A stretch of 64,000 nt of DNA from Spirirestis rafaelensis WJT71-NPBG6 (GCA_019359015.1 JAHHID010000010.1:1-64000), one strand, 5' to 3'. Shown: positions 35,237-44,891, counted from the first letter of the stretch. A program made the numbers and translations. The notes: generated from the letters alone by a model not told the origin.

Positions 35237-36781
35237 TTAATGTAAGAAGTGACGCACACCTGTGAACACCATTACCAAACCGAGTTCGTTTGCAGCTTTG
35301 ATTGAGTCAGCATCTCGCAAGCTTCCTCCTGGTTGAACGATCGCACTAATTCCCGCAGCAGCAGCTGTTCTCACGGAGTCATCAAAGGGGAAAAATCCAT
35401 CACTAGCGAGAATTGCACCTTTTGCTTTGTCTCCAGCTTGTTCTAGAGCTAGTTTAACTGAGCCGACGCGGTTCATTTGACCGGCACCGACACCTAATGT
35501 AGTGCGATCGCTACTGACCACAATCGCGTTAGATTTAACGTGCTTACAAACTTTCCAAGCAAACAATAATTCTTCTAACTCTGTCTGGGTGGGTTGGCGA
35601 TCGCTTACAAATTGCCATTGACTCGTATCAGCGATGATATCATCAGCAGCTTGCACGAGAAACCCGCCGGCGATCGCTTTAACTGTTTCTTTCGGTCCAC
35701 TGCTCAAGTCTGGTAAAATCAAAACTCGCACCTTAGATTTAGCCGCGAGAATTGTTTGAGCATCTTCATCACAACCGGGTGCAACTACACATTCTAAAAA
35801 CGTCTTGGTTAACTCGCTAGCAGTCGCAGCATCAATCGGACGGTTGAGCGCGACAATTCCCCCAAACGCCGAAGTTGCATCCGCATTAAAAGCCTTTTGA
35901 TAAGCTTCGTTAAGATTGCTTCCCAAAGCCGTACCACACGGATTAGTATGCTTAAGAATCGCCGCTGCGGGCGTGTCTGGGAATTCAGAAATTATCCGCC
36001 GTGCGGCTTCTAAATCAACTAAGTTGTTGTAACTAAGTTCTTTGCCTTGAAGTTTGGTAGCAGCTGCCCATCCGGTTGGAGTATTTCCAGTTTCATACCA
36101 GCCGGCGCTTTGATGGGGATTTTCGCCATAGCGCAAAGCTTGTAATTGTTTGCCAGAAAGCGTGAATTTTTCGGTTGATGTTGATTCGGTAGCTGACTGC
36201 TGGCTGAGATAAGAGGCGATCGCTTGGTCATAACTCGAAGTATGCAAAAATCCTTTTAAAGCACACTTTTGACGAAACTCTAAAGAAGCTTCACCGTTAT
36301 TTTGCCGCAATTGCTGCAAATAATCGTGATATTGAGCCGGATCGCATAAAACTGTCAAATGAGCAAAGTTTTTCGATGCCGCTCTCAACATTGCTGGACC
36401 GCCGATATCGATTTGTTCAACAGCTTCTGCTAAAGTGACACCAGGTCTGGCTGTCGTTTCCTCAAAAGGATAAAGATTCACCACCACTAAATCAATCGGG
36501 CGAATTTCGTTACTTGCCAAATCACTCAGATCATCAGGTACATCTCGCCGTGCTAAGATTCCTCCATGAATTCGGGGATGCAGCGTTTTCACTCGACCGC
36601 CTAAAATTTCTGGTGAGCCTGTGTAATCGGCAACTTTTGTAACTGGTAATCCTGCATCTTTGATTGCTTTGGCTGTTCCCCCACTGCTGATTAAATCAAA
36701 GCCAAATTCTTCTACCAAGCTGCGGGCAAGGTCAATTAAACCAGTTTTATTAGATACACTCAGCAGTGCCAGACGCGCCAT
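35237..36781 (-). CDS. purH: Bifunctional AICAR transformylase / IMP cyclohydrolase
   Basis: PurH catalyses the last two steps of IMP synthesis. The 514-residue protein has an N-terminal MGS-like cyclohydrolase domain (MARLALLSVSNKTGLIDLAR, ISSGGTAKAIKDAG, GGRVKTLHP) and a C-terminal AICAR transformylase domain (LRYGENPHQ, LKHTNPCG, AFGGIVALN, ending SLRDADSIKAANELGLVMVF with GVRHFLH). The length is normal. It is monocistronic and transcribed toward the small RNA array, with a hairpin after the stop. Confidence 0.96.
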   Translation of the reverse strand: MARLALLSVSNKTGLIDLARSLVEEFGFDLISSGGTAKAIKDAGLPVTKVADYTGSPEILGGRVKTLHPRIHGGILARRDVPDDLSDLASNEIRPIDLVVVNLYPFEETTARPGVTLAEAVEQIDIGGPAMLRAASKNFAHLTVLCDPAQYHDYLQQLRQNNGEASLEFRQKCALKGFLHTSSYDQAIASYLSQQSATESTSTEKFTLSGKQLQALRYGENPHQSAGWYETGNTPTGWAAATKLQGKELSYNNLVDLEAARRIISEFPDTPAAAILKHTNPCGTALGSNLNEAYQKAFNADATSAFGGIVALNRPIDAATASELTKTFLECVVAPGCDEDAQTILAAKSKVRVLILPDLSSGPKETVKAIAGGFLVQAADDIIADTSQWQFVSDRQPTQTELEELLFAWKVCKHVKSNAIVVSSDRTTLGVGAGQMNRVGSVKLALEQAGDKAKGAILASDGFFPFDDSVRTAAAAGISAIVQPGGSLRDADSIKAANELGLVMVFTGVRHFLH

Positions 36782-37074
36782 AATTCCCCAGTTTCCTTTG
36801 TAAGATGCACTTTATTTTACCGAAGAAAGGTTAGAGGGCATAGGGAAGGGGAAAGGGGAAAGGGCGAAGGGACTTTTTTCGGAGGGGGAAAGGGGAAGAA
36901 TTATTACCAATGACGCCAGTTGCCTCTCCTTAGGGAGACGCTGCGCGAACAACAAAGGACACCTCCGCACGAAACTAGCGCTCCCCAATGCCCAATGCCC
37001 CATGCCCCATGCCCAATGCCCAAAAGAAGTAATATCTATAAAGAGAGTTTATCGCTGGAGAAAATATCTATCGC
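36782..37074. repeat. Short tandem repeats between purH and an esterase gene
   Basis: This divergent gap contains GGGGAAAG-type runs, a CTCC...GGAGACGCTGCGCGAAC element (36925-36950) and six or so copies of CCCAATG/CCCCATG heptamers (about 36986-37020). The heptamers are the class seen at 19796 and 56530. Promoters for purH and the esterase must lie among these repeats. Confidence 0.65.
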
Positions 37075-37683
37075 GTGGAATTTATTACCTTTCCGCCAAA
37101 AATGGGGCAAGTACCTAAAGGCTTAATTGTCACTTTGCACGGTTGGGGTGCAAATGCGGACGATTTAGCATCTTTATCACCGCTTTTTAATTTGCCAGAT
37201 TATCAGTTTATTTTTCCCAATGCACCTTTTCCCTTTCCTAATTCCTCTCTCGGTAGGGCATGGTACGACTTGAGAATGGAAAATATGTATCAGGGATTGG
37301 CAGAAAGTCGGCAAATTCTCATAGATTGTCTGGAATCTTTAGAAAGTAGTACCGGAGTACCATTGTCGCGAACAATTTTGAGTGGATTTTCTCAAGGTGG
37401 TGCGATGACTTTGGATGTAGGATTAACTTTGCCCTTAGCAGGTTTAATTTGTATGAGTGGGTATTTGCATCCTGGTGCAGCAACATCCGTTCAAAGTAGT
37501 TTTCCGCCGGTTTTAATTACGCATGGTAGACAAGATACCGTCGTGCCATTACAAGCTGCGATGAGGGCTAGGGAAACTCTGGAATCTTTAAAAGTTGCCG
37601 TAGAATATCATGAATTTGATATGGGGCATGAAATTCGTCCAGAAGTGTTAGATATAGTACGGAATTTCGTGGTGAATCTGTAG
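37075..37683 (+). CDS. Carboxylesterase/phospholipase-family alpha/beta hydrolase
   Basis: The catalytic triad is visible: Ser106 in GFSQGG, Asp154 in GRQDTVVP and His185 in MGHEI. The oxyanion region LHGWGANADD lies near the start. This is the small acyl-protein-thioesterase/carboxylesterase family, cytosolic and of about 200 residues. Substrates are probably short-chain esters or acyl groups. The start at GTG 37075 gives MEFITFPPK; a start further in would cut into the first strand. No operon partner. Confidence 0.88.
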   Translation: MEFITFPPKMGQVPKGLIVTLHGWGANADDLASLSPLFNLPDYQFIFPNAPFPFPNSSLGRAWYDLRMENMYQGLAESRQILIDCLESLESSTGVPLSRTILSGFSQGGAMTLDVGLTLPLAGLICMSGYLHPGAATSVQSSFPPVLITHGRQDTVVPLQAAMRARETLESLKVAVEYHEFDMGHEIRPEVLDIVRNFVVNL

Positions 37684-37859
37684 AATTTCTAGACATTATT
37701 TTGTCACAGCTGTAAACTTTTTACAAATTCAGCTAAAAATCCGGAAAAATTTCACGAAATAAACGCCCCCAAATGAGTAAGATATATTGGGTGGCTGCGT
37801 CAGCACGCAACTCAATTCATGCGCTATGGCGAATGCTGCATAAGGGAGGGGCAAGCATA

Positions 37860-38072
37860 ATGGAAACTCTAAGCATTTCTAGAAAAGACATTGCTGTCAT
37901 AACTGCGACAGAGGTGGAACAGTTGGCTACACGCTTGGATCAAGATAATTACAGCAATGCTTTTGAGGGTTTGAATGATTGGCATTTACTGCGAGCGATT
38001 GCATTTGCGCGTCCAGAGTTAGTTGAACCCTATATCCACCTTTTAGATTTGGAACCCTACGACGAAGCTTGA
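37860..38072 (+). CDS. DUF2555 family protein
   Basis: This 70-residue soluble protein of a cyanobacterial family has no known function (METLSISRKDIAVITATEVE..., with NAFEGLNDWHLLRAIAFARP and ending LLDLEPYDEA). The start at 37860 is chosen because GGGAGGGG lies 6-10 nt upstream; a frame from 37773 would add 29 residues that do not look family-like. The composition is helical and acidic. It precedes coaBC on the same strand by 68 bp. Confidence 0.75.
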   Translation: METLSISRKDIAVITATEVEQLATRLDQDNYSNAFEGLNDWHLLRAIAFARPELVEPYIHLLDLEPYDEA

Positions 38073-38140
38073 GAATTTAAGAGTTAGGAATTATGAGTTA
38101 TGAATTAACAATATTAACTCATTATTCCTAACTTTTTCCT

Positions 38141-39340
38141 ATGCCCAATCCAAAGTTGAAAAGAGTTTTAATTGGTGTGGGTGGTGGTATCGCTGCCTAT
38201 AAAGTTTGTGAAGTCGTTTCCAGGCTGTTTAAAGCTGGGGTGGAAGTGCGGGTGATTGTCACTCGTTCAGCACAAGAATTTATTACACCTCTGACTTTAG
38301 CTACTTTATCTCGTCATCAAGCATACACAGATGACGACTTTTGGCAAGCCAAATACTCGCGTCCGTTACACATAGAGTTGGGTGAATGGGCAGATTTCTT
38401 TGTCATTGCTCCCCTAACAGCTAATACATTAGCAAAGTTAGCTCACGGGATGGCTGACAATTTGCTCACGAATACCGTTTTAGCTTCTACTTGTCCGGTA
38501 TTGCTGGCGCCGGCAATGAATACGGAGATGTGGGAACAATTGACGGTGCAACGAAATTGGCGAGAGTTATTGACAGACAGCCGATATCATGGAATGGGTA
38601 CAGCATCGGGGTTATTAGCGTGCGATCGCGTCGGTGCAGGCAGAATGGCAGAACCACCGGAAATTGTCGCTTATATTCAATCACTCTTACACACCGCAGG
38701 CAAGCGAGATTTAACTGGTAAGCGAGTGTTGATAAGTGCTGGGGGAACGCGAGAACATCTCGACCCAGTGCGGTTTATTGGCAATCCTTCCACAGGTAAA
38801 ATGGGACTAGCTTTAGCACAAGCAGCACTTCATCGAGGTGCTAATGTGACATTAGTACATGGGTTAGCTAGTTGGAATGCACCTTTAGGAGTGCAAGCAA
38901 TTCCCGTGATTAGTGCCGAGGAAATGCAGCAGGTAATGCTAGAGTATTTACCCAATGCTGATGTAATTGTCATGTCAGCAGCGGTGGCAGATGTAAAGCC
39001 ACGCGATTATAGTATGGAGAAATTGCCCAAGCGATCGCTTCCCGAAACCTTACCTTTAGAACCAGTACCCGATATCATTGCTCAATTAGCACGCGAAAAA
39101 CAACCACATCAAAAGATAATTGGATTCGCTGCACAAAGTGGTGATATTGTCAAGCCAGCTTTAGAGAAATTGCAGAGAAAGAAATTAGATGCGATCGTTG
39201 CTAATCCCATAGATGAGCCGGATAGTGGTTTTGGTAGCGATAATAATAAAGCGATATTTTTAGATAATCAAGGTCGGCAAATAGTAATTGAACCTTGTTC
39301 TAAATTACAAATGGCGCATCATTTATTTGATTTTATCTGA
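38141..39340 (+). CDS. coaBC: Phosphopantothenoylcysteine decarboxylase / phosphopantothenate-cysteine ligase
   Basis: This bifunctional enzyme acts in coenzyme A synthesis. The N-terminal flavoprotein CoaC half shows [30 protein letters not shown] with the active-site His, PAMNTEMW, and the Cys of [12 protein letters not shown]. The C-terminal CoaB half, from about residue 195, has [28 protein letters not shown] and FAAQSGD. The 399-residue length is normal. Likely co-expressed with the small DUF2555 gene upstream. Confidence 0.95.
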   Translation: MPNPKLKRVLIGVGGGIAAYKVCEVVSRLFKAGVEVRVIVTRSAQEFITPLTLATLSRHQAYTDDDFWQAKYSRPLHIELGEWADFFVIAPLTANTLAKLAHGMADNLLTNTVLASTCPVLLAPAMNTEMWEQLTVQRNWRELLTDSRYHGMGTASGLLACDRVGAGRMAEPPEIVAYIQSLLHTAGKRDLTGKRVLISAGGTREHLDPVRFIGNPSTGKMGLALAQAALHRGANVTLVHGLASWNAPLGVQAIPVISAEEMQQVMLEYLPNADVIVMSAAVADVKPRDYSMEKLPKRSLPETLPLEPVPDIIAQLAREKQPHQKIIGFAAQSGDIVKPALEKLQRKKLDAIVANPIDEPDSGFGSDNNKAIFLDNQGRQIVIEPCSKLQMAHHLFDFI

Positions 39341-39538
39341 AATATTAGTATAGCTAGTGAAGCACCGCGCAAATTGACTTATCCGAAAATTAGGTTTTGA
39401 CAAGACTTTGATCCTCATTTGCGGATATGTCTAATAAAGCAATTATTAAATAACCAACACTCTGCCTTTATATGTCCGCGCTTATTAATTTAGCCATTCT
39501 TTGATTAAAAATGTAACCCGTTTCATGCAGCACTATGA

Positions 39539-40003
39539 TTAATTTGAGTTACCTCTTACATATTTAATCACAGGATCTGTTTGCAAAACTTTGCCATTTT
39601 TGAGAATCTCTAGGCTTGCACCATTGACAACATATTCATATTTTCCATTCTTAGCAATATATCCTGTTCCCTCTTCTGAGTAGGCTGGAAGAGAACGGAT
39701 ACCTTTACCATTAAGCTTGGAAGTGCTTGTATAAAAAAGCTTTCCACTCTTTTTACAAATATAAATAGAAAAATTACGAGTTTCGATTTGCGCTTCTAAT
39801 ATTCCTGCTCCTGCATACTTAGGGCAAGTATATGCCGAGGCTATAATCTCAGTATTTATTGCTGAAGCTTTAGTAGCCATTACTTCTGAGGCAACAGCAG
39901 AGGAAGATGTCCCAAATGTTCCAGCCAGTAGTGAAGCGGTAGAGCAAGCTGTAGCCAAAATGAGCGTAAATGATTTCTTTTGTTTCTGATTAAAGCTGTT
40001 CAT
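39539..40003 (-). CDS. Exported hypothetical protein
   Basis: A 154-residue protein has a Sec signal peptide (KKSFTLILATACSTASLLAG, cleavage probably near VAS). The mature part has two cysteines (YTCPKYAG and YICKKSGK) and a beta-rich pattern with repeated short Gly/Lys turns. I do not recognise a family. The two cysteines could form a disulfide in the periplasm. It lies downstream of the oxidase operon but beyond a terminator, so it has its own promoter. Confidence 0.6.
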   Translation of the reverse strand: MNSFNQKQKKSFTLILATACSTASLLAGTFGTSSSAVASEVMATKASAINTEIIASAYTCPKYAGAGILEAQIETRNFSIYICKKSGKLFYTSTSKLNGKGIRSLPAYSEEGTGYIAKNGKYEYVVNGASLEILKNGKVLQTDPVIKYVRGNSN

Positions 40004-40104
40004 TGTAGGTCTTGAAGTTTGATTACTCTAAGCTTCAAATTCAAGTTGCAGCTTTTCGGATTTTTTGGCGAAAAAATTTGACATTGTTGATTTCCTGTCT
40101 TGGC

Positions 40105-40148
40105 AAAAGCGTTGTGTTAGCGAAGCTGGTTGCCTCACAACGCTTTTT
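40105..40148. terminator. Bidirectional terminator after ctaE
   Basis: Perfect 12-bp arms AAAAGCGTTGTG and CACAACGCTTTT carry T runs on both strands. It sits about 75 bp downstream of ctaE (minus) and upstream of the exported-protein gene. Confidence 0.75.
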
Positions 40149-40220
40149 CCGCTTTAAGTCGGACTCTACATTTTATATTTTTTAATGTTGACGTACTTAT
40201 TCAGGCGATCGCCTGAATAT

Positions 40221-40823
40221 TCACTGCCAAAGATAGATAAGAACAAACAGAATAATCCAGATTACATCAACAAAGTGCCAAAATAGAGAAGTTGCATTAA
40301 CACCGAAATGTCCTGAATCGAAATTGCCGGGAATGAAAGAACGCACAAGAATAATCGTTTGTAACAGGATACCAGTGAGAACGTGTAAACCGTGGAAACC
40401 TGTTAACAGATAGAAAATTCCCCCAAATACACCAGAAGTGAAGCCAAAAGCAAGATTGCTCCATTCAATTCCTTGCCCCACTAAAAAGTAAGTTCCCATC
40501 GCCATTGTTGCCGAAAGATACAAGCGATATTGCATCAATTTATGGCTTTGCAAAGCGCGTTCTGCCAAATAGATGACAAAGCTACTAGCAACCAGAACCA
40601 CCGTATTAATTGCTGGATCTTTAACTTCAAGTCCAGAAACACCGATTGGTAGCCAGTTGGGAGTCGTTGTTTTGTAGATAATATATCCGGCGAAAAAACT
40701 TAGGAAAATAACGCTTTCAGATAGTAAGAAAACGATGAAGCCAAACATCTTGTTGCCTTCTTCATCATGAGTATGCTCATGCAAAGGTGGCTGCAATTCT
40801 TCGGAAATTAAATAACTGTCCAT
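40221..40823 (-). CDS. ctaE: Cytochrome c oxidase-type subunit III
   Basis: This 200-residue membrane protein has five hydrophobic segments and the subunit III pattern EGNKMFGFIVFLLSESVIFL near the start, with TGFHGLHVLTGI and SLFWHFVDVIWIILFVLIYL at the end. It is the shorter five-helix form found in bacteria. It is the last gene of the oxidase operon. A repeat-rich gap of about 180 bp separates it from ctaD, so it may be differentially expressed. Confidence 0.93.
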   Translation of the reverse strand: MDSYLISEELQPPLHEHTHDEEGNKMFGFIVFLLSESVIFLSFFAGYIIYKTTTPNWLPIGVSGLEVKDPAINTVVLVASSFVIYLAERALQSHKLMQYRLYLSATMAMGTYFLVGQGIEWSNLAFGFTSGVFGGIFYLLTGFHGLHVLTGILLQTIILVRSFIPGNFDSGHFGVNATSLFWHFVDVIWIILFVLIYLWQ

Positions 40824-40854
40824 TGCTTGAATTCTCCTTTATCTTGTGTCTAGT

Positions 40855-40995
40855 TCTGGTTCCCAGTCAGAGACTGGGAATCCATTAAAGGAGGCTCTGC
40901 CTCCTTTGTTGTCAAAAAATTCTTGCTTGTTTAGGAAAGTCCTATGAGGCAGAGCCTCACTCTAGGCATTCCCAGTCAGAGACTGGGAGCGAGGT
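40855..40995. repeat. Cluster of palindromes between ctaD and ctaE
   Basis: Two TTCCCAGTCAGAGACTGGGA palindromes (about 40860-40881 and 40970-40990) bracket two inner ones, AAGGAGGCTCTGCCTCCTT (about 40888-40906) and TGAGGCAGAGCCTCA (40949-40963). All could form hairpins in the operon mRNA. Confidence 0.75.
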
Positions 40996-41002
40996 TACGG
41001 GG

Positions 41003-42709
41003 TTAATCTACCCCTGTCAAAGTTGGGTTTGTCGGCTCGTATTGATGGCTATGAACTTCTGCAATTAACGGTTCAGACTTGCCATATCCGTAGGGTTCGC
41101 TGATGACAATAGGAATTTCTTCAAAGTTCTCTACTGGAGGTGGTGAAGAAACTAACCACTCTAATCCAATTGCTCTCCAAGGATTATCAGGTGCTTTCTC
41201 ACCCTGCATCCAAGAAACTATCATGTTGAAAATAAAAGGCAAAGTAGACATTCCTAATAGAAATGCACCAAGACTAGCAATAATATTCCAGAATTCATAT
41301 CCTGCATCTGGTGCGTAGGAAGAGACTCGACGTAACATTCCTTGCAATCCTAAGGGATGCATGGGGAAAAAGTTGAGGTTGGTACCGACGAATGTTAACC
41401 AGAAGTGCAATTTACCCCAGCCTTCGTGATACATGCGTCCAGTCATTTTCGGGAACCAGTGGTAGATGGCTGCATACAAGCCCATCGTCACCGTACCGTA
41501 AAGGACGTAGTGAAAGTGACCTACTATAAAGTAAGTATTGTTTACGTGAACATCAACAGGCACTGAGGAAAGCATGATGCCTGTGATACCTGCAAAGACA
41601 AACATGATCAATCCACCAAGAGCAAACAGCATTGGTGTATTCAGCCGCATCTTGCCGCCCCAGATGGTTGCTACCCAAGCAAACACCTTAATTCCCGTGG
41701 GTACAGATACGCACATCGTTGTCAGCATGAAAAACAAGCGCATCCAGCCTGCTGTACCGCTGACATACATGTGGTGTACCCAAACAATACCGCTGACTCC
41801 CGCAATCAAGAGCGATGAAATGGCGACTACTTTGTAGCCAAATAGCGGTTTGCGGGAATAGACAGGAAATATTTCCGAGAAAATACCGAAGATGGGCAAA
41901 ATTATTACATAAACGGCGGGGTGGGAGTAAAACCAGAAATAGTGCTGGAAGAGAACTGGATTACCTCCCTTGCTGGGGTCAAAAAAGGCAGTACCAGCGG
42001 TGAGGTCAAGTAACAACATTACCGCGCCTGCTGTCAGCGCTGGCAGTCCAAACAGTTGGATAATCTGGGCGCTAAACACTGCCCAAACAAACAGAGGCAT
42101 TCGGAAGAAGCCCATGCCTGGTGCGCGCATCTTCACAATTGTGGTAACAAAGTTAACCGCACCCATGATGGAAGATACGCCGGATATTGCTACCGCCAAC
42201 AGCCAGAGAACTTGACCGTTAATTAAGTTACCTGTGGGGTTCTGGAGACTAACTGGCGGGTAAGACCACCAGCCTGCTTGGGCTGGTCCACCGGGGACAA
42301 GAAAGCTTGCCATGAGGAGAATTCCGACGACTGGCACCATCCAAAAAGCGACGGCGTTGAGGCGCGGAAATGCCATATCCCGTGCGCCAATCATCAAAGG
42401 TACTAGATAGTTGGCAAAACCAACCAGGGACGGAAATGTCCACAGGAAAAGCATGACGGTGCCATGCATGGTGAACAAGCCATTGTATACGGTGCGGTCT
42501 ACTAAGTCTGAATCTGGTGTAATCAGTTCTCCGCGAATTACCATCGCAAACATACCGCCGACAAGAAAGAAGATGAACGCGGTAACGAGATATTGAATAC
42601 CGATTACTTTATGGTCGGTGCTAAAGCTGAAGTATTGCCTCCAGTGGTTTGGGGGTTCGTGGTGAGCCTCACTAGGGATTATGATGCCTTCGATGGGGAT
42701 GTTGGTCAT
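41003..42709 (-). CDS. ctaD: Heme-copper oxidase subunit I (alternative oxidase, ARTO type)
   Basis: This 568-residue protein has about twelve transmembrane helices. Heme and CuB ligand regions are visible: TMHGTVMLFLW, SHPAVYVIILP, VWVHHMYVSG and VGHFHYVLYG. It reduces oxygen at a heme-copper centre and pumps protons. The active site looks intact, so the unusual feature of this complex lies in subunit II. It is part of the five-gene minus-strand operon 44891-40221. Confidence 0.93.
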   Translation of the reverse strand: MTNIPIEGIIIPSEAHHEPPNHWRQYFSFSTDHKVIGIQYLVTAFIFFLVGGMFAMVIRGELITPDSDLVDRTVYNGLFTMHGTVMLFLWTFPSLVGFANYLVPLMIGARDMAFPRLNAVAFWMVPVVGILLMASFLVPGGPAQAGWWSYPPVSLQNPTGNLINGQVLWLLAVAISGVSSIMGAVNFVTTIVKMRAPGMGFFRMPLFVWAVFSAQIIQLFGLPALTAGAVMLLLDLTAGTAFFDPSKGGNPVLFQHYFWFYSHPAVYVIILPIFGIFSEIFPVYSRKPLFGYKVVAISSLLIAGVSGIVWVHHMYVSGTAGWMRLFFMLTTMCVSVPTGIKVFAWVATIWGGKMRLNTPMLFALGGLIMFVFAGITGIMLSSVPVDVHVNNTYFIVGHFHYVLYGTVTMGLYAAIYHWFPKMTGRMYHEGWGKLHFWLTFVGTNLNFFPMHPLGLQGMLRRVSSYAPDAGYEFWNIIASLGAFLLGMSTLPFIFNMIVSWMQGEKAPDNPWRAIGLEWLVSSPPPVENFEEIPIVISEPYGYGKSEPLIAEVHSHQYEPTNPTLTGVD

Positions 42710-42757
42710 TTGTTTGTTGGTTGTTAGTTGATAGTTGTTAGTTGTGGGTACTTACAA

Positions 42758-43666
42758 TCAGTTGCTGTAGTTGACTAGAGGAGGTGCAGCAGGGGCAACT
42801 GTTGCCCAACCAGGTTTGATTGACTGATTTGATGCTTGGGCATATTCAGAGGCTGCTTGGTTGGTAGCGATCGCCTGTTTGTGATTTGCTGCTTGTGTCA
42901 GCCATTTTTGGTAATCTTCTGGTGATTCAACCACTACATCCGCTTGCATGGTTGCAAAGTAGGTGCCGCTATATTGAGAATCAGTTAGGCGATATTTGCC
43001 TGGACGGATGGGAGTAAATTCAAAGTCGATAGTTTGGTTGGGAATGATGTCTTGCTTGAGTCGGAAAGCGGGAATATAAAAGCCGTGGAGAACGTCTTCA
43101 GATTGCAGTGCTAAACTTATGCGGCGATCGCTTGGTAAATGCAGTTCGGTACTGGTGACGTTTTTTTCTGGGTAGTGAAATACCCAAGCCCATTGTTTAG
43201 CAAGTACGTCAATTTTTTCTACAGGTTCAGTTGTAGCGTCTTTTGGTGCAGCATATGCCGATTCTATTCCCATCGGATTATGGAAGTGTACATGCTCCAT
43301 CGGACCTTGAATACCCATTTGCTCGTAGGTTTGGTAGCTATAATTTGCAATCCAAAACACTAACAAAACTGGGATGACCGTCCAAACAACTTCCAGAGTT
43401 ATATTACCTTCAATCGGGGGACCATCGCTGTAGTCATCTTTGATTGCGCGATGGAAAATAACTGAATACATCAAAGTTCCGGTTACTCCCAAGAAGATGA
43501 ATGCACCTAGCGTGACGAGGAAGCTAATCAAATCATCAATTAGTACCGATTCGGCTGCCGCTTGGGGGGGAAGCCAGAAATAAGCTTGTTTCCCAATCCA
43601 AATACTAGTAAAAGTGAGAGCGATCGCGCCTGTAATTAATGTAAAAATCCGCAATATTTTCTGCAT
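42758..43666 (-). CDS. ctaC: Oxidase subunit II lacking the CuA site
   Basis: Subunit II of a heme-copper oxidase, 302 residues, with two N-terminal transmembrane helices and a cupredoxin domain. The first CuA histidine is kept (His194, DVLHGFY). The usual CxExCGxxHxxM reads DSQYSGTYFATM at 229-240: both cysteines, the glutamate and the second histidine are replaced, and only Met240 remains. A CuA-less subunit II is characteristic of quinol oxidases and of the cyanobacterial alternative respiratory terminal oxidase (ARTO/Cox3). The electron donor is therefore probably plastoquinol, not cytochrome c. Confidence 0.9.
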   Translation of the reverse strand: MQKILRIFTLITGAIALTFTSIWIGKQAYFWLPPQAAAESVLIDDLISFLVTLGAFIFLGVTGTLMYSVIFHRAIKDDYSDGPPIEGNITLEVVWTVIPVLLVFWIANYSYQTYEQMGIQGPMEHVHFHNPMGIESAYAAPKDATTEPVEKIDVLAKQWAWVFHYPEKNVTSTELHLPSDRRISLALQSEDVLHGFYIPAFRLKQDIIPNQTIDFEFTPIRPGKYRLTDSQYSGTYFATMQADVVVESPEDYQKWLTQAANHKQAIATNQAASEYAQASNQSIKPGWATVAPAAPPLVNYSN

Positions 43667-43747
43667 ATCAGTTGAGTGTTAGTTGTTAGGTAATAGTTGA
43701 TGGTTGATAGTTGATAGTTGTTGGTTCTTCTACTAACTCATAACTTT

Positions 43748-43775
43748 GTACAGACGCGATTAATCGCGTCTCTAC
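43748..43775. repeat. Dispersed palindrome, inverted copy of 8765-8792
   Basis: This is the exact 28-bp reverse complement of the sequence at 8765-8792, with the AGACGCGATTAATCGCGTCT core at 43752-43771. It lies between the DUF2231 genes and ctaC, inside the oxidase operon. Confidence 0.85.
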
Positions 43776-43791
43776 TTCTATCCACCAAACC

Positions 43792-44394
43792 TTAAAACAT
43801 TTCGTTCAATTTTTTGCCAGATCGCAGCAAATTATCTGCTGTATTGTGTACTCCAAATTCTGTTGCTAATTGTGCTCCTAGTGTGCCGTGCAGGAACATA
43901 ATAAGCATGATTACCATGCCCATCAGCAGATAACTTAATTGCACTTGTCTATCTGCTTCCTTTGACCAAACGAAGCGCTGCCATCCTCTCCAGACGGTCA
44001 TGCCGACAATTAGCGTTAATAATAAAACTCCACCCACACCATGCCAAAGCATGGTTTCCATTGCTTGCAATCCCCAGGCACTTTTGACGTCAGCCGGTGG
44101 TTTTGCCAGCATCATTTCATAAAAACCTGCGCCGACTGTGAAAAATGTAATCACAGATGAAGCTAGCATGTTGTACCAACCAACATCAAAAAAGCTGGCA
44201 CGTTCCACAGGAATTGCTAAAGATTTGAAGACCCATTTTTGAAACGGAAAGAGTACACCAATAATATCAAAGGTAATCCCAATAATAAACAGACCTAAAG
44301 TCAAATGAACTAAGTTGGGATGAATGGGGATGGTGTAGGGTAATCCGTTCGCGCCTAGTTGATTGTTTAATTGGTCAATTAGTTCTGAATTCAT
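43792..44394 (-). CDS. DUF2231 membrane protein 1 of the oxidase operon
   Basis: This 200-residue protein has four hydrophobic helices and the DUF2231 start pattern PIHPNLVHLTLGLFIIGITF, with WHGVGG and a second conserved histidine region (LHGTLGAQL) near the end. Function unknown. Its ATG overlaps the stop of the upstream DUF2231 gene by 4 bp, so the two are translationally coupled. Their place ahead of ctaC suggests a role in assembly, electron donation or heme/quinone handling of this oxidase; that is inference. Confidence 0.8.
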   Translation of the reverse strand: MNSELIDQLNNQLGANGLPYTIPIHPNLVHLTLGLFIIGITFDIIGVLFPFQKWVFKSLAIPVERASFFDVGWYNMLASSVITFFTVGAGFYEMMLAKPPADVKSAWGLQAMETMLWHGVGGVLLLTLIVGMTVWRGWQRFVWSKEADRQVQLSYLLMGMVIMLIMFLHGTLGAQLATEFGVHNTADNLLRSGKKLNEMF

Positions 44395-44891
44395 TGCAAA
44401 ATACCTTCTTTTACTGCTTCAACAACTGGTACTGTATGCAGTCCATATACCCAAACAAGTTCATCACCAAGATACACTTGTAAGCCAACTACACAAGTTA
44501 AAAGCAGTCCTACTCCAAGATAGTAAATCGATATTTTGTGTGGGTTGCGGATACGCATTACATAGCGCCATGCTGTAATCGCCGTAATGATTCCTGAAAG
44601 CGACCAGCCAATCAGTGTATGCATACTCAAAACTGATTTAGCGGCGTTATAAGGTTGTGCCAAACCTGCTTCAAATTGCCCGAAAATAACAGCGACGAAG
44701 ATGGCGATTGTGGCAAAAAACATATTCCACCAACCCACTTCAAAAAGGCGAGTTTTACCAGTGAAATAGCCGATTACATCGCACAAGAACCCAAACAATA
44801 CCAACGCGATGACGAAGTGGACGACGATGGGATGAATTGTATCGGGATACGGTAAGTTGTGGTCGTTCAATGAGGTAAAATACTTAAGCAT
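44391..44891 (-). CDS. DUF2231 membrane protein 2, first gene of the oxidase operon
   Basis: This 166-residue protein has four transmembrane helices and the same family start pattern (DTIHPIVVHFVIALVLFGFL). It is a paralogue of the next gene, with which it overlaps by 4 bp. It heads the operon; the start codon follows GGAGA at good spacing. Histidines in the first and last helices are conserved between the two paralogues and could bind heme, though no CxxCH motif is present. Confidence 0.8.
   Translation of the reverse strand: MLKYFTSLNDHNLPYPDTIHPIVVHFVIALVLFGFLCDVIGYFTGKTRLFEVGWWNMFFATIAIFVAVIFGQFEAGLAQPYNAAKSVLSMHTLIGWSLSGIITAITAWRYVMRIRNPHKISIYYLGVGLLLTCVVGLQVYLGDELVWVYGLHTVPVVEAVKEGILQ

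Noticed and set aside
37740-37745. TCCGGA upstream of the DUF2555 gene as a DIF1 promoter
   Set aside because: No convincing -10 element lies 16-19 bp downstream.
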